This document shows positions 34,641 to 47,200 of a stretch of 64,000 bases of DNA, in pieces. The notes under the pieces are model-generated. The model saw only the letters and a list, made by a program, of their open reading frames with translations. It was not told the origin of the DNA and did not search any database. Location: positions 4,278,001 through 4,342,000 of the forward strand of contig BCHX01000004.1 in the NCBI GenBank assembly GCA_001599755.1, written 5' to 3'. A program made the position numbers and the translations under genes. Origin of the DNA: Gliomastix tumulicola. Its lineage: Eukaryota; Ascomycota; Sordariomycetes; Hypocreales; Bionectriaceae. The first letter of the stretch is position 1; the number at the start of each line of letters is the position of its first letter.

Positions 34641-37041
34641 ATGACGTCCCTGCCCTCTTATCAGGAGGCCATAGCTGAGACCGACTGGCTCGACCTCGTC
34701 GCCCCCTACGTCGCCTTCTCTGACTACCGCGCCCTATGCCTTGTTAGTGGCCGCTTCTGGCGCACCTTCGCCCCGCGCTTATGGCGGGACATCTTGCGCG
34801 CCGTCAGGCTCTGCGGCCTCGACCCGTCCGACGGTAAGTCTCGGCGTCCGACCGTGCAGGACCGATGAATTTCGGGAGCAAAACTCTGACATGGCGCCGG
34901 CGGCGGCAGATCTGCAATGGTGGATGGACTTCGTGTTCAACAAGCTGGATGCGGTCCGTCCGCAGACGCGTGACCTCGTCCGGGTCCTCGACGCTCGAGC
35001 CTTTGCAAGGGATGCCTATTACTTCTCGTCGGACGAGAGCGAGAGGACGCTGCAGCAGAGCTTTAGGCGGGCCTTTCGGCTGTTTCCTCACGCCGACTCA
35101 ATCCTGCTGGATGACCATCCTGATCTGGATCCGGGCCTGCTCATCACGGCGACGGCGACGGCGGACGCGGCGGCTGGAGCGCTGAGCAAACCATTGGTGT
35201 TGAGCATTGCCGCTTGTCCCTACCAACTGCGTGGGACATTTTTCAACCTCCCTGCGCTTCAGAGCTTGGTCTACTTGGACCTCTCTGGTGTACCTGGGTC
35301 CATTCTGCCGCTCCTTCAACCTGCTCTCGTCCCAGAGCTGCGTATCCTCAAGCTCCGGAATAGAGAGATTGATGACGCGACATTTCAGAACTTGGTGAGG
35401 CTGTTCAGGTTGCGTTTGTGGAGTCTAGATGCCGGTCACAACAAGATTACGGATCATGTGCTCGACATTTTCAGAGACAAATGCTTTCCGGTGACACAGC
35501 TACGATCTGATGCGCATTTCTACGTCGAAGGGAAGATCGTCCGAGGCGAGTATGGGACGTCTGAATTTGGCCCATTCTTGTTCATTAAGGAGTCCCTATG
35601 GAGTGGCGACTTCAACCACCCCGAGAGATACTTCGTCGACCCTCCCATGTATATGACTCGGCCAGACCAAGGTCCTCAGGAGTATGAGGCATTCCGTTCC
35701 AATGGACGGAGTGCTCTTCGAAAAGATTCCGCCAATGCCGCCATCTCGACACTCTCTCAGAGTGTGACACCTACAGATGATATTCGGTCTTCAACGGGCA
35801 TCACTCATCTTCACATCTCCAACAACATGATCTCTGGAGTTGGCCTAGAGAAGCTGATCCGTATCTCCAATGGCCAACTGGAAGAGGTATCTTGTGACAC
35901 TATGCCTGCCCTGCCACTCCAGGCAGATTACGCCAATGTCTGGCCCAGAGGAGTGAGTCTGCATGGCATCCTTGGTGCTGCTCACGTTTTCCGTCCCGTC
36001 TTCTCCTCCAATCTTCGAGTTCTCAGGATACATCACTCTCTTATCACGAACCTTCCTTACCTACAGGTGGAGGGCCTGTCTACGTTGTCTCGCCTTCACC
36101 TCGCGGAGAGCTCAGTTTTCCCTCGCGTAGAAGCAGCATATCCGCAGGCCTTTACTCCCGATATGAACACCCGCCTCTCATCTCTGACGTTGACGCACAT
36201 TCCTCGTCGCTCGTCTGGTCCGCTTGTCTCAAAACTCGTCTCTTTCCTCAAACTACTTTCCATCCAGGAGCGCGCAATCCAGGACGTCAAGAGAGAAATG
36301 TCTACATCCTCTTGGCGCGCTCCTGGTATGCTCCAGGGTCTGAGACATCTCAGGCTAGAGTTCGAGCCTGATCCGCTGCAGGACGGCTTCTCCGCGCTGG
36401 ATGATCTAGACGCTGAGGAGCTGCTGAGCACTGGAGACCGTGGTTTCAGCTTCTTCGAGGATGAACGCGTAGAGCGTGTGGTACCGCAGGTCGAGACGAG
36501 GGGAAGAGTCACTTCTCCCGCCATCGATCGCCAGAATTCCAGCGCAGGTGGTGACGAGTCGTCGCAATCGGTCCGAGATGACGACGAGTTTGTCACCATC
36601 ACGGGGCAATGGAATGGGAATACCTTCCAGATCCCGATGTGGATCGGGAAGGCTCCGGCATCTAACACCTTCCTGGCTGACTATCGCAGGCTCGCGCTCG
36701 CCAGCCCCGATCGAGGGGTTGGTCCTGTCACGCCAGCGCAAGTCAAGGCGGGCGCGCCGGCGGGAGGGTACGTGTCCCACACGGCATGGCGTCTGGCCAT
36801 CGTCCCGGATCACCTCACGCCTCCTTCCACTGCTGATCTCTCTGGAATGAGAGATGTTCTGGACGACCTGAGAGAGTACCGTCTCTCGGGCAGGGCGAGG
36901 TATGAGGAGCTGAAGAAGGAGCGTGTGGCAGCTGGAGAACCCGTGCCGTTGGGTGAGCCGCATTTCTTTTGGACTGGGACGCTTGAGGTTCTGAGAGAGG
37001 ATCCCGCCGCGAGGACAAGGCCGTCTCAGTACTGGAGATGA
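34641..37041 (+). CDS. F-box/leucine-rich-repeat-like protein, function unknown
   Basis: Two exons: 34641-34833 and 34910-37041, 774 aa. Residues 12-60 (DWLDLVAPYVAFSDYRALCLVSGRFWRTFAPRLWRDI) have the hydrophobic pattern of an F-box, which would recruit Skp1 of an SCF ubiquitin ligase. Scattered LRR-like strands follow (LPALQSLVYLDLSGVPGS, LVPELRILKLRNREIDD, LRLWSLDAGHNKITDHVLDIF, ITHLHISNNMISGVGLEKL, LSTLSRLHLAES, GLRHLRLEFEPD). The C-terminal 200 residues are polar, with an acidic patch and a WNGNTFQIPMWIGKAP segment. The F-box match is by pattern only and the substrate is unknown. Start ATG is the first in a CT-rich leader and lies in CGCCATGAC context. Confidence 0.78.
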
Positions 37042-37961
37042 AGGGCTTTCCAGCGGCCAATCATGGTAGCCACGTTCTCAAAATCCGACCACATGCTCAT
37101 GTACTTTCTGGCGCTGCTTCCCGGACGCTCAGATAGATGCAAGATTCGGTTGTCCAATGCAGCACTGTGACGTACGCAGCTTGGCAAACTCATTGTGGTT
37201 CGACACCTTTCGGAAGAACATTGTTTTCTTGAAGCGCGGAGGACGCCTGATGCTGTCAGGGGGGGTTCCCTGACAGGCTCCGGTTCGCCCACGGCGTCAT
37301 TACCCGATCGGGGAACCACGGATGCATCAGTCCCGAAGATGGGATCAGGGGTAACCCCGCCAACAATAGAAAGATTGCATGGTGTTTTCCGGCTTGCCCA
37401 GGGCATCGGTAGATCATTATCAGATTTGGACGTCGGTTGAACGCGGTCCTGCGCTGTGCTACCACCTGTTCCGCCCGAATCGCCGAGCTTATGGTCGATG
37501 ATGGGCTACTGACAGATCTCGCTGGTCTCCCAATGGAGTGAAGCAGACCGGCTGAGCGCTGATCTTTGCCTCATGAGTTGATAAAACAGCATGGATGAGC
37601 TTCATGCGCTGCTTTCTAACGCCTTGACAGGTGGAAGAATGCTTGCCCATTGTCCTGCCACCGTGCATTTACCCTAGGCCATGATGTGCGCTCCGTGGAG
37701 CGTTTTCGGCCGGCTCGCTTGAAACGCGCCCATCATGGGCCGGCGTCGTGTCCTGGAAAGCATCGTGATTGGGTCGCTTTGGAAGTACGAGGCAGGGTGG
37801 CCTTGACTAGACACTTGAATGGCCGGCAGGTTTCCGATGCCTGTCCTTGTCTGGCCCAGGTATAAAGTCGAGCAAAAGCCTTCGTACGGCGATGTGTCTC
37901 TGTACCCGCCCAGTTCTTCACGCAGGATCACAATTCATCACACTCAAGAGCCTTGCCCAGC
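37042..37961. other. Intergenic: GH12 promoter
   Basis: No gene seen. The proximal promoter has TATAAAG at 37861-37867, about 100 bp before the GH12 ATG, and a CACACTCAAG-like leader. Such a well-placed TATA box fits an inducible secreted enzyme. Confidence 0.5.
37861..37867 (+). promoter_or_regulatory. TATA box of the GH12 gene
   Basis: TATAAAG about 95 bp upstream of the ATG at 37962. Confidence 0.5.
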
Positions 37962-38821
37962 ATGAAGTCCATCCTTGTCGCCGCCGCCCTGACTACGGTC
38001 GCCTCGGCCAGCCCGGCCTCCCTCCGGCCCCGGGACACCTTCTGCGGCCAGTGGGACCTTGAGGTTGCCGGGCCGTACACGGTCTACAACAACCTCTGGG
38101 GCCAGGACAGTGCCGACTCGGGCGAGCAGTGCACCACCAACAATGGCATCGGCGCCGACGGCTCGCTGTCGTGGAGCGTAGACTGGACGTGGGTTGGCGG
38201 ACAAGGACAGGTGAAGTCGTATCCCAACGTCGTTGTCGACGCGGACGCCACCCCGAGAGCTCTTGCGGACATTAGCAGCATCACCGCAGCCTGGGATTGG
38301 ACGTATGTTACTGCCTATCTATTCACTTCCATGCTTTTCGGGGTGATTCTGACACCAACCTAGCTACACTGGCTCGAACTTCATTGCCAACGTCGCCTTT
38401 GACGTCTTCACGGCTTCCACCGCGGATGGCTCCCCCGAGTACGAGATCATGGTCGTAAGTCCAAAACCCATTCCTTCCTCATACACTATACCTTCTCACA
38501 TATCCCCAGTGGCTCGGCGCCTTTGGTGGCGCAGGCCCCATCTCTGAAACCGGCCAGGCCATTGGCACTGCGACCCTGGCTGGCACGCAGTGGAACCTCT
38601 TCTACGGCTCCCACAGCCAGATGAACGTCTACAGCTTCGTCGCCTCCTCGGGCAATGTTTCCTCCTTCAGCGGCGACCTGACCGAGTTCTCCGACTACCT
38701 CACCGCCAACCACGGGCTTGCACAGAGCCAGCTTGTGCTGAGTGTCGGGGGTGGCACGGAGCCCTTCGAGGGCGAGGGTGTCACGTTTGCCACGAGCCGT
38801 TATGTTGCCGAGATTGTCTAG
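37962..38821 (+). CDS. Secreted GH12 endo-beta-1,4-glucanase / xyloglucanase
   Basis: Extracellular glycoside hydrolase of family 12, cutting internal beta-1,4-glucosidic bonds in cellulose or xyloglucan. Three exons: 37962-38302, 38364-38454, 38510-38821, 247 aa, normal for GH12. Signal peptide at residues 1-17 (MKSILVAAALTTVASAS). The mature protein starts in CGQWD typical of the family, then NNLWGQ, WSVDWTWVGG, SYPNV. The catalytic nucleophile is Glu141 in PEYEIMVWLGAFGG and the acid/base Glu228 in GGTEPFEGEGVTF. No carbohydrate-binding module is attached. Substrate preference cannot be read reliably. The preceding TTG in frame is not a start. Confidence 0.94.
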
Positions 38822-39425
38822 GTGCCGCTTCTGGAGGTTGTATCAATGTCACTCTTCTCTTCAACACACAAAAGTTCCACGCAATCAAGCGAATTCCCAT
38901 CTTGTACATGCCAAGTAGATATCATCATCACAATGGCGATATTACTCATCAAGGTACCCATGCTTCCCAAACTTTGCGTCCGTCAAAAGGAACCCCAGAT
39001 ACATCCCGACTGAAACAGGGACAATGTACACACGGAAATCCCGAAATTTCAACCTGTTCCCCCAAGAAGTCCGATCTGTCTCTGCACCTCTTTCTGTCTC
39101 ATCGGTAAAACCGAGACAAGGGGGGTGAGGGGGGGCGTGTGGCGGCAGGAGGAGGAGAAACAATGCCGAGAAACCCCAAGTGAGTACTCATTCCAGGTAC
39201 AAAGGTTGGGTGGGCATGGGGCGTGTGACACGAGAATGACGATGATTCTGTTGGTGGTCTGGGCTGGGAAAACAATGGTTGAGACAGGTGCGGGGACTTG
39301 AGACTGGACTTGTTGAATTTGGCCGAGATTCTGTCGCAGGCCTGATAGGCCGGACTGACTAACTACCTAGTCTACGTGACTTCTCTTTACGGGGAGTGCA
39401 ATCTGGCATTCAATATTCTGCTGGT
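38822..39425. other. Intergenic between convergent GH12 and GH35 genes
   Basis: 604 bp between two stop codons; serves as both 3' regions. G-rich run at 39118-39135. No gene seen. Confidence 0.5.
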
Positions 39426-42400
39426 CTATGCGTACTGCAACCTGTCCTCCGTCCAGCCGGGCCTGAGGCCGCTGCTGTCGAAGCCAAAGTCGTAGCTCGT
39501 GGAATGGACGTAGTCGACGATCCAATCCACGTGCAGCTCCACGCCCTCGGCGCTCTGGCTCCAGACGCTGACGACGACGGTGTTGTCGCCGTGGTAGTCG
39601 AGGATGCCGGGCGGCACGGGGAAGTCGCGCTGGTGGCCGATGTGCGGGCTGTACCGGCCGTACTGGTAGCCATTGACGAAGAGGAGGGCACGGAGGCGGT
39701 TGGAGTAGGACGGGTCGGAAGGGGGGAAGGTCTCGTCGTGGGTGGACGTCAGGCGGAAGGAGATGGAGACGTCGAGGCCGGCGGGGACATCGAGGGGAAC
39801 CTCGGTCTTGAAGGTCCTGACGCCGGCGGACGGGACGATGAGAGTGGAAGAGTCGGCATCGGTCCAGTCGGAGGTTGGGTAGCCGGGGAGATGCTGGCCC
39901 ACGCGCTCGGCGTACAGGCCGCCTTCATTTTGGGGGCCGCGGATGGGATCGATGTTCTCCTCCCTGCCTGCGTTGCCTGCGATGCGCCACTCCGTGAAGG
40001 AGTACTCGGCTGGACCGACGAGGGTGGCATTGGTGATGCCGCGGGGCTCGACAGCTCTCTCTCGGAGCTCGTGGCCGGACTGATCCATGAGGACGACGAG
40101 GACGTTGTCATCGCCGTTGTCGGTGAGCGTGGCGTTGCTGAAGGAGAAGGTGGCGCTGGCCTTGCCGATCCAGGAGAAACCGTAGTACGAGCCGATGAAG
40201 TCTGAGTTGAGCCAGACGGACCAGCCGAACGCGAGGCCGCCGGTGAGGTCTAGGAAGACGCCGGTGGGAGGTTCATCTGTGGATGGGAACGTGGCTCGGT
40301 AGATGTGGTTGCCGTAATGGATTTGGTAGTCGTCAACGTACAGGACGGGGTTGTTATCCGCAGGCGAGACGGGGTTGGGTGTCTCGGTCTTGTCGGCAAC
40401 TGCAATGTGAAAGAATTAGCATACGATAGACAGCAAGAGACGGAGCTCATCCAAAGAGTACATACCAACCCAAGCATCCGATCCTGCATCATAGTCACTC
40501 TCGATCTCAGGCAGACCATCGGTCCAGGTCCAAGGTCCAAGGTCAGGGAGCTTGTACTCAGCAGGACCTTCGACAGAGATGACGAACAGATTGCCATTGC
40601 GTGACACGATGGGAACCTTGGCTCCGTTCCAGGTGATGGAGCACAGCTTTGCCGGCGCGAAGACAGTGATGGACTGGGACTCGGCCTCATCGCCTTCGAG
40701 GTGAAGGGCTTTCTTGTCTTTGTCATAGGTGGCGGATCGAACAAGATATGGGCCTTGAACCAAAACTGAACGGGGACAATTAGTTTACACACTCTCGGCG
40801 GTCTGGACCTGAGTAGACGTACCAGTCTCGTTGACGGGTGCGAACGGGTCGTTGTTCAAGGTAGGAGCCCAGAATCGGTAGGCAGCCTCGCGATCGAGGA
40901 GCAGGATGCGTGTCCCGTCGCTGAGCTGCACTATGTTCGTGCCGGCAGACTGCACATATGACACGACTAGACCCTCATCAGACTGCTTGAGCTCGATCAA
41001 GTCCTTGGACCCGGCGGCAGAGTCGTCGTCGCTGAACAGCTCAGCCGAGGAGGCGCCCTTGACGCTGAACTCTCCGGATTCTCCCTCGGGTAGCCACAGA
41101 GCGAGAACAGATTTGCCATCAATGACAGCGAAGCTGAGAACCTCAGCCGTGGAGTAGAGGAGCTTCTTGTTCCCAAAGGTGAAGTCGGTGACGAGGATCT
41201 TGGCCTGATGGCCGTCAATGGTGATATCCTTGGCAAACTGAGGGATGGTGAGCTCGCCCTCGGACGTGTCGACGTGGAGCTTGAATGTCTCTGTCGTGCC
41301 GGATGTAGTATCATCGTGCATGATAACGTAGAAAGCGCCGTTTGTATCCGGGTTCCTGAGCTCAGCGACGGTAATGGCATCGTTAGTAGTGTAGTCGGTG
41401 TTGTTCCCCAGCCTGACAGTGTGTGCCAAATCATGGGCAGCGCGTGTGAACAACGACAGGAGCTTAGTCTCATAGTACTTGCTGCCGATGATGCGGTTCT
41501 CCGACACAGGTGAGGAGTAGTCGTAGCTCGTCGCGACGACGGGACAGGCGGTATGACCCCAGTTGGTGCCACCGAAGATCATGTACAGGGAGATAGCAGT
41601 GACTTTCTGGTAGATGAGGTTGCGATACATCAGGTTGGCGAAATCAACACCAATGTCTGCCGGGCAGCCACCCTGAGGACCGCCCCAGGGGTTGTACGAT
41701 CCCCCCTGGAACTCGGGCATGAAGTTCGGCTGGCTGGGAGACTGGACGGTGAAGAAACTGTAGTAGTCCTGGGTCCTGATTGGGAGTTAGAAATCATTGT
41801 AAGGACGCCTCCAAGTGAGTGTGTCAGGGAAACTGACTTGTATGGAACGTATTCGCCATTGGTCCCGGTGCACTCGCTCAAGTTGCAGCTCCAGCAAGAA
41901 GGATAGCTGTCAAGACCAACTACGTCGACGTTGCCGGTCTCGTTGGAGAAGTCTAGAGGACATCGTTAGTCGCTCCCTCGTAGATGATGAAGGGCCGGCC
42001 AACCTTTGCTCCAGGAGTATCCGAACATATTTGGGGCATTGTGAGCGAGCGGGACGTCGATGCCATTGTCTCGAGCCACGTCTTGAAGCAACTGCATGTA
42101 ATTGGCGATCGGTGGGTTCAAAACCTTTTGAGCGATGTTCTTCCATTGCCCGTTCAGCTCGTTCTCGATCTGGAAGAGAAGAACATTACCCCCGTTCGTC
42201 ACAAGGTGAGGTTCGGTGATCTTGGAAATCTCTTCCAGATAAGGCGTCCAGGCAGCGGTGTATCTCTCATCGTCATTACGCAGGGCACCGTACTCGCCGG
42301 TGGTGAGCCAAAGAGGAAAGCCACCAGCGTTGGTCTCAGCATTGACATAAGGGCCTGGTCGAAAGATGAGATAGATGCCCACCTCCTTCGCGAGAGTCAT

Positions 42401-42979
42401 GATGGAGGTGATATTATGAGCTCCATTGGTGAAGTCGAGGGCGTCCGGCGAGGCACTGTGGTAGCCCCAAGAGGTGTAGATGGAGAAGGCATTGAAGCTA
42501 ATCATATGTTAATCGACGACAGCGCCAAATGTGTGAAGGTGTGAAGGAAGCCTTTCTTACCCAAGAGCCTTCACCTTCTCTAACAAGTCTCTCCATAGCT
42601 CAGGCCTTCGATACAAGTTAGACAGGCGTTTTCGAGGGCGAATAACGCCACTTACACTGGGAATCTCCAAGGATGCCACTGTATCGCATAGTCAGCAATG
42701 CTCTTTGGGAAAGGAATTGGGCTTGCATACCTCTCCGGAGAAGATGAACAGCCTCTGGCCGTTGACGTAGTAGCTGTAATGGTCCCTTGATTGCCAATTG
42801 ATTAGCATTGGGTGATCCGTCTACACTTCTGAGCTCATAGCTCACCATTGAACAACTTGGTTCAGGCCATTGTCATGAATTGGCCAGACCTGATCAGGGT
42901 CCTCACTCTGTGCAAGGACTGATCTAGCACCGAGGCTCGCCAGGCTCGCGAGAGCAAGCAGTCCACCCGAGATCTTCAT
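39426..42979 (-). CDS. Secreted GH35 beta-galactosidase
   Basis: Large extracellular enzyme removing terminal beta-galactose, for example from xyloglucan and pectin side chains (Aspergillus LacA type). Nine exons: 42979-42846, 42785-42731, 42678-42656, 42605-42561, 42497-42004, 41952-41838, 41775-40823, 40765-40466, 40399-39426, giving 1030 aa, normal for the family. All phases join. Signal peptide at residues 1-22 (LLALASLASLGARSVLA). Domain 1 is a TIM barrel: WHPWRFPVPELWRDLLEKVKALGFNAFSIYTSWG, FRPGPYVNAETNAGG, with acid/base Glu199 in FQIENELNG and nucleophile Glu310 in MPEFQGGSYNPWGG, then MIFGGTNWGH. The rest matches the later beta-sandwich domains, ending in ...GWTEDRLQYA. Six N-terminal exons are short (23-134 nt). 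Divergent from the RdRP gene. Confidence 0.94.
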
Positions 42980-44294
42980 CGTGGCAACCAGGAGACGCAA
43001 ACAAAGAGCTAAATGGGGGCCGGAAGAGCGTGGTGGTGTAGACACCGCTCCGCCAGATGGGCAGGATGCAACCCTATTTCAATGCCATCTTGCTTCCCCT
43101 CATTGACCCTGTCCAATCTTGGCTCGCCGGGGAGCTCTCCCGAACCATTGGGTCTTCTGCGCAGCAATGAGTCCATCGTCGTCAGAGCCTGAATAAGCCC
43201 TCCAATGAGAAGTCGGCATTGGCGTCCTGGATAAGTGGCATTTGATGTCCAGTGCGGAGACCAGGGCAGATTGTTCGGTAGTTGACGGACCGAGCGACGA
43301 GAGGAGTATTTTGGCTGCAGTGCGAATTGAGAGGCCTCAAGAGAATGATTTAGTGAGGAGAAGCGGAGTCTCGAATCTCGAATCATTAGGCTCATTCCGA
43401 TCTGCTCATCCTGCGATGATTTGGAGATGTTGCGTTCCATTACCAAAGAAAGATGCTCGTTGAATCGGTGAGGATTCTGGGGAAGGTGCATTCGGGGTTT
43501 AGTCAGGGGCGCCTTCCCCAGATTCATCGCCGAGGCATGTGGCGTTTTTGGCGTTTTTGGCGTTTTCCACCACGGACTCCTACCCTGAACCAAATTCTTG
43601 CAATTTCACCCCGTGCCTTTCTCGCCGCCATTGTTCAGCCCAACGCGATATCAATATCTCGAACTCGCGCGTCAATTCGCCTTATCACAATGGGAACCGT
43701 GGCGGCCCACAACTACCGTATACGAGAGACCGGAGCCGTCCGCCTCACTGGTTGTGGCACGGCGAATCGCAAGACGAGGGCCTCCTGCGCAACGTTGTGG
43801 CCGGCCTCCCAATAGACCAGCAAGTGACCAGTCAGCGACTGATTCCCCTCACCACCATTCGGCCTCCCGCAGCAAGTGCTCGGAGGGGGCACTTGTGGCA
43901 CCAAAGACTGCTGGCCGTGACGGCACTGCCTGCTTAATGGAGCAAGCCCGAGTGTGTACCGTCAGACTACAAATACAGCGGCTTGCCTCCCATTGACCGG
44001 CGCGGACGAGAGCTCGGCGGGATTGAAGCCCAATCCCCAAGAATCACGTTGCGATTCACGTACTGATTCCTGGACTGCCCCTCCACGGCCACCAATTGCT
44101 GATCCGTCGCCAGCATCTTCCCTTTACCACGGGGTGGCCTGATTAATCTCCAATATTCGGCTGCCTTGCACCCCAGCCGGACACCACCAACAAGACCTGC
44201 ATCGTCGGCCAACTGGGCTGTCGGAGACATCTCTGTCGCATGATCTCTTGCGCCTCCTCGAAGAAATCTTGCCGCGACAGCGCCTCCTGTCACC
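42980..44294. promoter_or_regulatory. Divergent promoter region GH35 / RNA-dependent RNA polymerase
   Basis: 1.3 kb with no convincing CDS. A short tandem repeat of GGCGTTTTT (2.9 copies) is at 43541-43566, on the side nearer the RdRP gene. Several short ORFs overlap here but none has introns or domains that make sense. Confidence 0.5.
43541..43566 (+). repeat. Tandem GGCGTTTTT repeat
   Basis: Two full units (43541-43549, 43550-43558) and a partial third (43559-43566). Could be protein-binding sites or a minor microsatellite. Confidence 0.8.
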
Positions 44295-47200
44295 ATGGAG
44301 GTGTTTCTCAAAAATGTCCCGCCGAGCTTGACCAGCGACAGCCTATCGACAGAGCTGGAGCCCTTCATGAAGTCCCTCAACATCGTCGACTGGACTTGCG
44401 ACAAACCTAGCAGGAAAACTCTTGCCTGGGTCACTTTCCTCAAGACCACCGACGGGGACGCATTTTTGAAGAAACACGAAAAGATAGATGGAAAAGCGCA
44501 GGCGATCAAAGGGGGTGGTATCTCCTTGGCCAGGGACATCGCCAGACTTTACGTCACTAAGACGCCCATCTTCGTCCAGAGAAGCACCCGCCACGTCAAG
44601 GCGGATATTGTGGCACATCTCGAGCACAAACAACAGAAAAGGACGCAGCGCGCCGCTGCACCATCCGTGGAGCGCAGCCATAACCTCAAGGCTTTCATCG
44701 CCTTCGTCCACAAGATCAGCTGCGGAACCAATGTCTTCACGGGAGACGAGAAGCAGCTCACCTTTGCGGCCCAGACCTGGATCACCACGTTTTGCACAGC
44801 CAGGTTCAATAAGCGCACCATCACTGTTCTCGCATCCAATCAATTCAGGTTCGACATCCCTAACGACACCATCGAGGACTTCATCGTCAGTCGCCAATCC
44901 TGCACTGCAACCATTGTTTTGTCGGAGCCGCCTCGATTCTTCGCTCCCAGTGTTCCGCTCAAAGAGAATAACTTCGCCAACTGGTATCGTCAGCCAGCCT
45001 GCCCGATGTGGCAAAACCATGCGCATTATGCCGGTCGCTGCCTCGTATACCGTCTCGACATTAACGGAGCTGAGAGGTTTGACGAGTTCGTCAAGAGCCT
45101 TAGAGAGCGAGATGTGATATCGATAACCAACCATGATCTCCCGGTGACCTTCACACCGGAGCCATACTTGTACGACTACCATACGAGTATGACTGCTTTT
45201 GACGGGAAGATGCAGGATCTTGGAAACAAGGCTAGGGGCCTCCCGTTCCCTTTGTTATTCCAATTGGTCGCCTTGGTTTGGAATAACTACCTCCAGCCAT
45301 CTAGCGGCACTCAGATGGCGGACAAGTTGGCAAAGCTTGCCACCGAAGCCCAAAAGGAGAAGCGCCCTCTACCATTCACAGTGGAGTCAATGAAAAAGCT
45401 CTTTGCGGAGATCCCTTATCCAGTGTCGGGTACGGAGGCTGAAGACCTGGATGTGTCCTACTGGGTGGACCGGCTGCTGCAAGTCGAGAGTGACCTTCGC
45501 AGGGACAATCCTATCCGAGATCCTGTTTACGGGACCATCATTCCCGACCATCAGGCTTGGATCATGAAGGCAATGGTCACGCCGACCCGGATTGTCCTGC
45601 ATGGTCCGGAGGCAGAGAGCAAGAACCGCATTCTGCGCAAGTACTCTGCCCGTACGGAGTACTTCATCCGGTGCCTCTTCGCCGATGATGACGGCCAAGA
45701 CCTTGCCTTCAACCCCAAGGTGTCGAATGACGTTATCTTCGAAAGGTACAGGGCAGTGCTTAGCAGTGGCATTCGAATTGCTGGGAGGCATTTCGACTTT
45801 CTGGGGTTTTCACACTCGTCGCTCCGCTCTCACTCGGTGTGGTCCATGGCCACATTTGTCGACGAGGACTTCAAGCAACACAGGTACGCCGACATCATCA
45901 AAGGCCTTGGAAACTTTGAGGACATCAGGATTCCAGCAAAATGTGCCGCTCGGATTGGCCAGGCATTCTCTGAGACCCCATACGCAGTGCCCATCTTTGA
46001 CGTGGATATACGGACGCATTATATCCCCGATGTCAAGTCAAAGGATGGCTCTAGGGTCTTCAGTGATGGTGTAGGAACCATTTCGCCCGAGGCTATGAGG
46101 GAGCTCTGGTGTCATCTTCCCGCGCGCTCTAATGCGGCAACTTGCTTCCAAATTCGCTGGGCGGGCGCAAAGGGCATGCTTGCCCTGGACATCAGACTCA
46201 AAGGAAAGGTCTTCTGCATTCGCAAAGAATCCATGGTCAAGTTTGAAGCCAGCGACATCATGGAGCTGGGTATTTGCGACACGGCGTCGAGGCCGTTGCG
46301 TCTCTGGTTGAATCGACAAATGATCAAAATTCTGGAGGACATGGGTACGAGGCATGAGTGGTTCCTGGACTTACAGAACAAAGAACTCAGAGTCCTGCGG
46401 GCGATCACTGCCCAGGCTGTCAACACAAGCACGTTCCTCAGGCACCAGCTGATTGGGACGGGCATGGGTCTTCCGGGGCTCATCATGGCCCTGGACCGCC
46501 TAAAGCTCGATTTCCGTCGAGACGTCTTTCTCAAGACAGTCGTAGAGCACGTTGTGTTGCGGGAACTGAGACTTCTGAAGCACAAGGCTCGAATCCCCGT
46601 TGACAAGGGTGTGACGCTCTTCGGGATCATGGACGAGACTGGCTACCTAGAAGAGGGCGAGATATATGTCACCTTTGACAAGGCTGACAGAATAGGGCGC
46701 CCACCGCGTCACGGGCCTTGCCTTGTCACTCGCTCTCCAGCTCTCCACCCAGGCGATATACGAGTGGTCAAGATGGTCACTCCGCCAGAGGACAGCCCCC
46801 TCCGTCAGCTACGTAACTGCATCGTCTTCAGCCAACATGGCGCAAGAGATCTGCCCAGCCAGTTGAGCGGTGGTGACCTTGACGGTGACTTGTACAGCGT
46901 CATCTGGGACCGAGAATCCATGCCGACGCGCATGTTCTCGCCTGCGGACTACCCGCGAGTGACCCCCGAGCCACTTAATCGAAAGGTCAACCGAGATGAT
47001 ATGGCGGACTTTTTCATCAATTTCATGAAGACAGATGTTTTGGGCGTTATTGCGAATCGGCACCAAATTCTGGCAGATTGGAAAGACGATGGTACTGTTG
47101 ACACAGAGTGCGTGACGCTCGCTGAGCTGCATTCGACGGCGGTGGACTCGTCCAAGACTGGCATCCCGGTCAATGTCAGAGACCTTCCCAAGGCGCCGAT

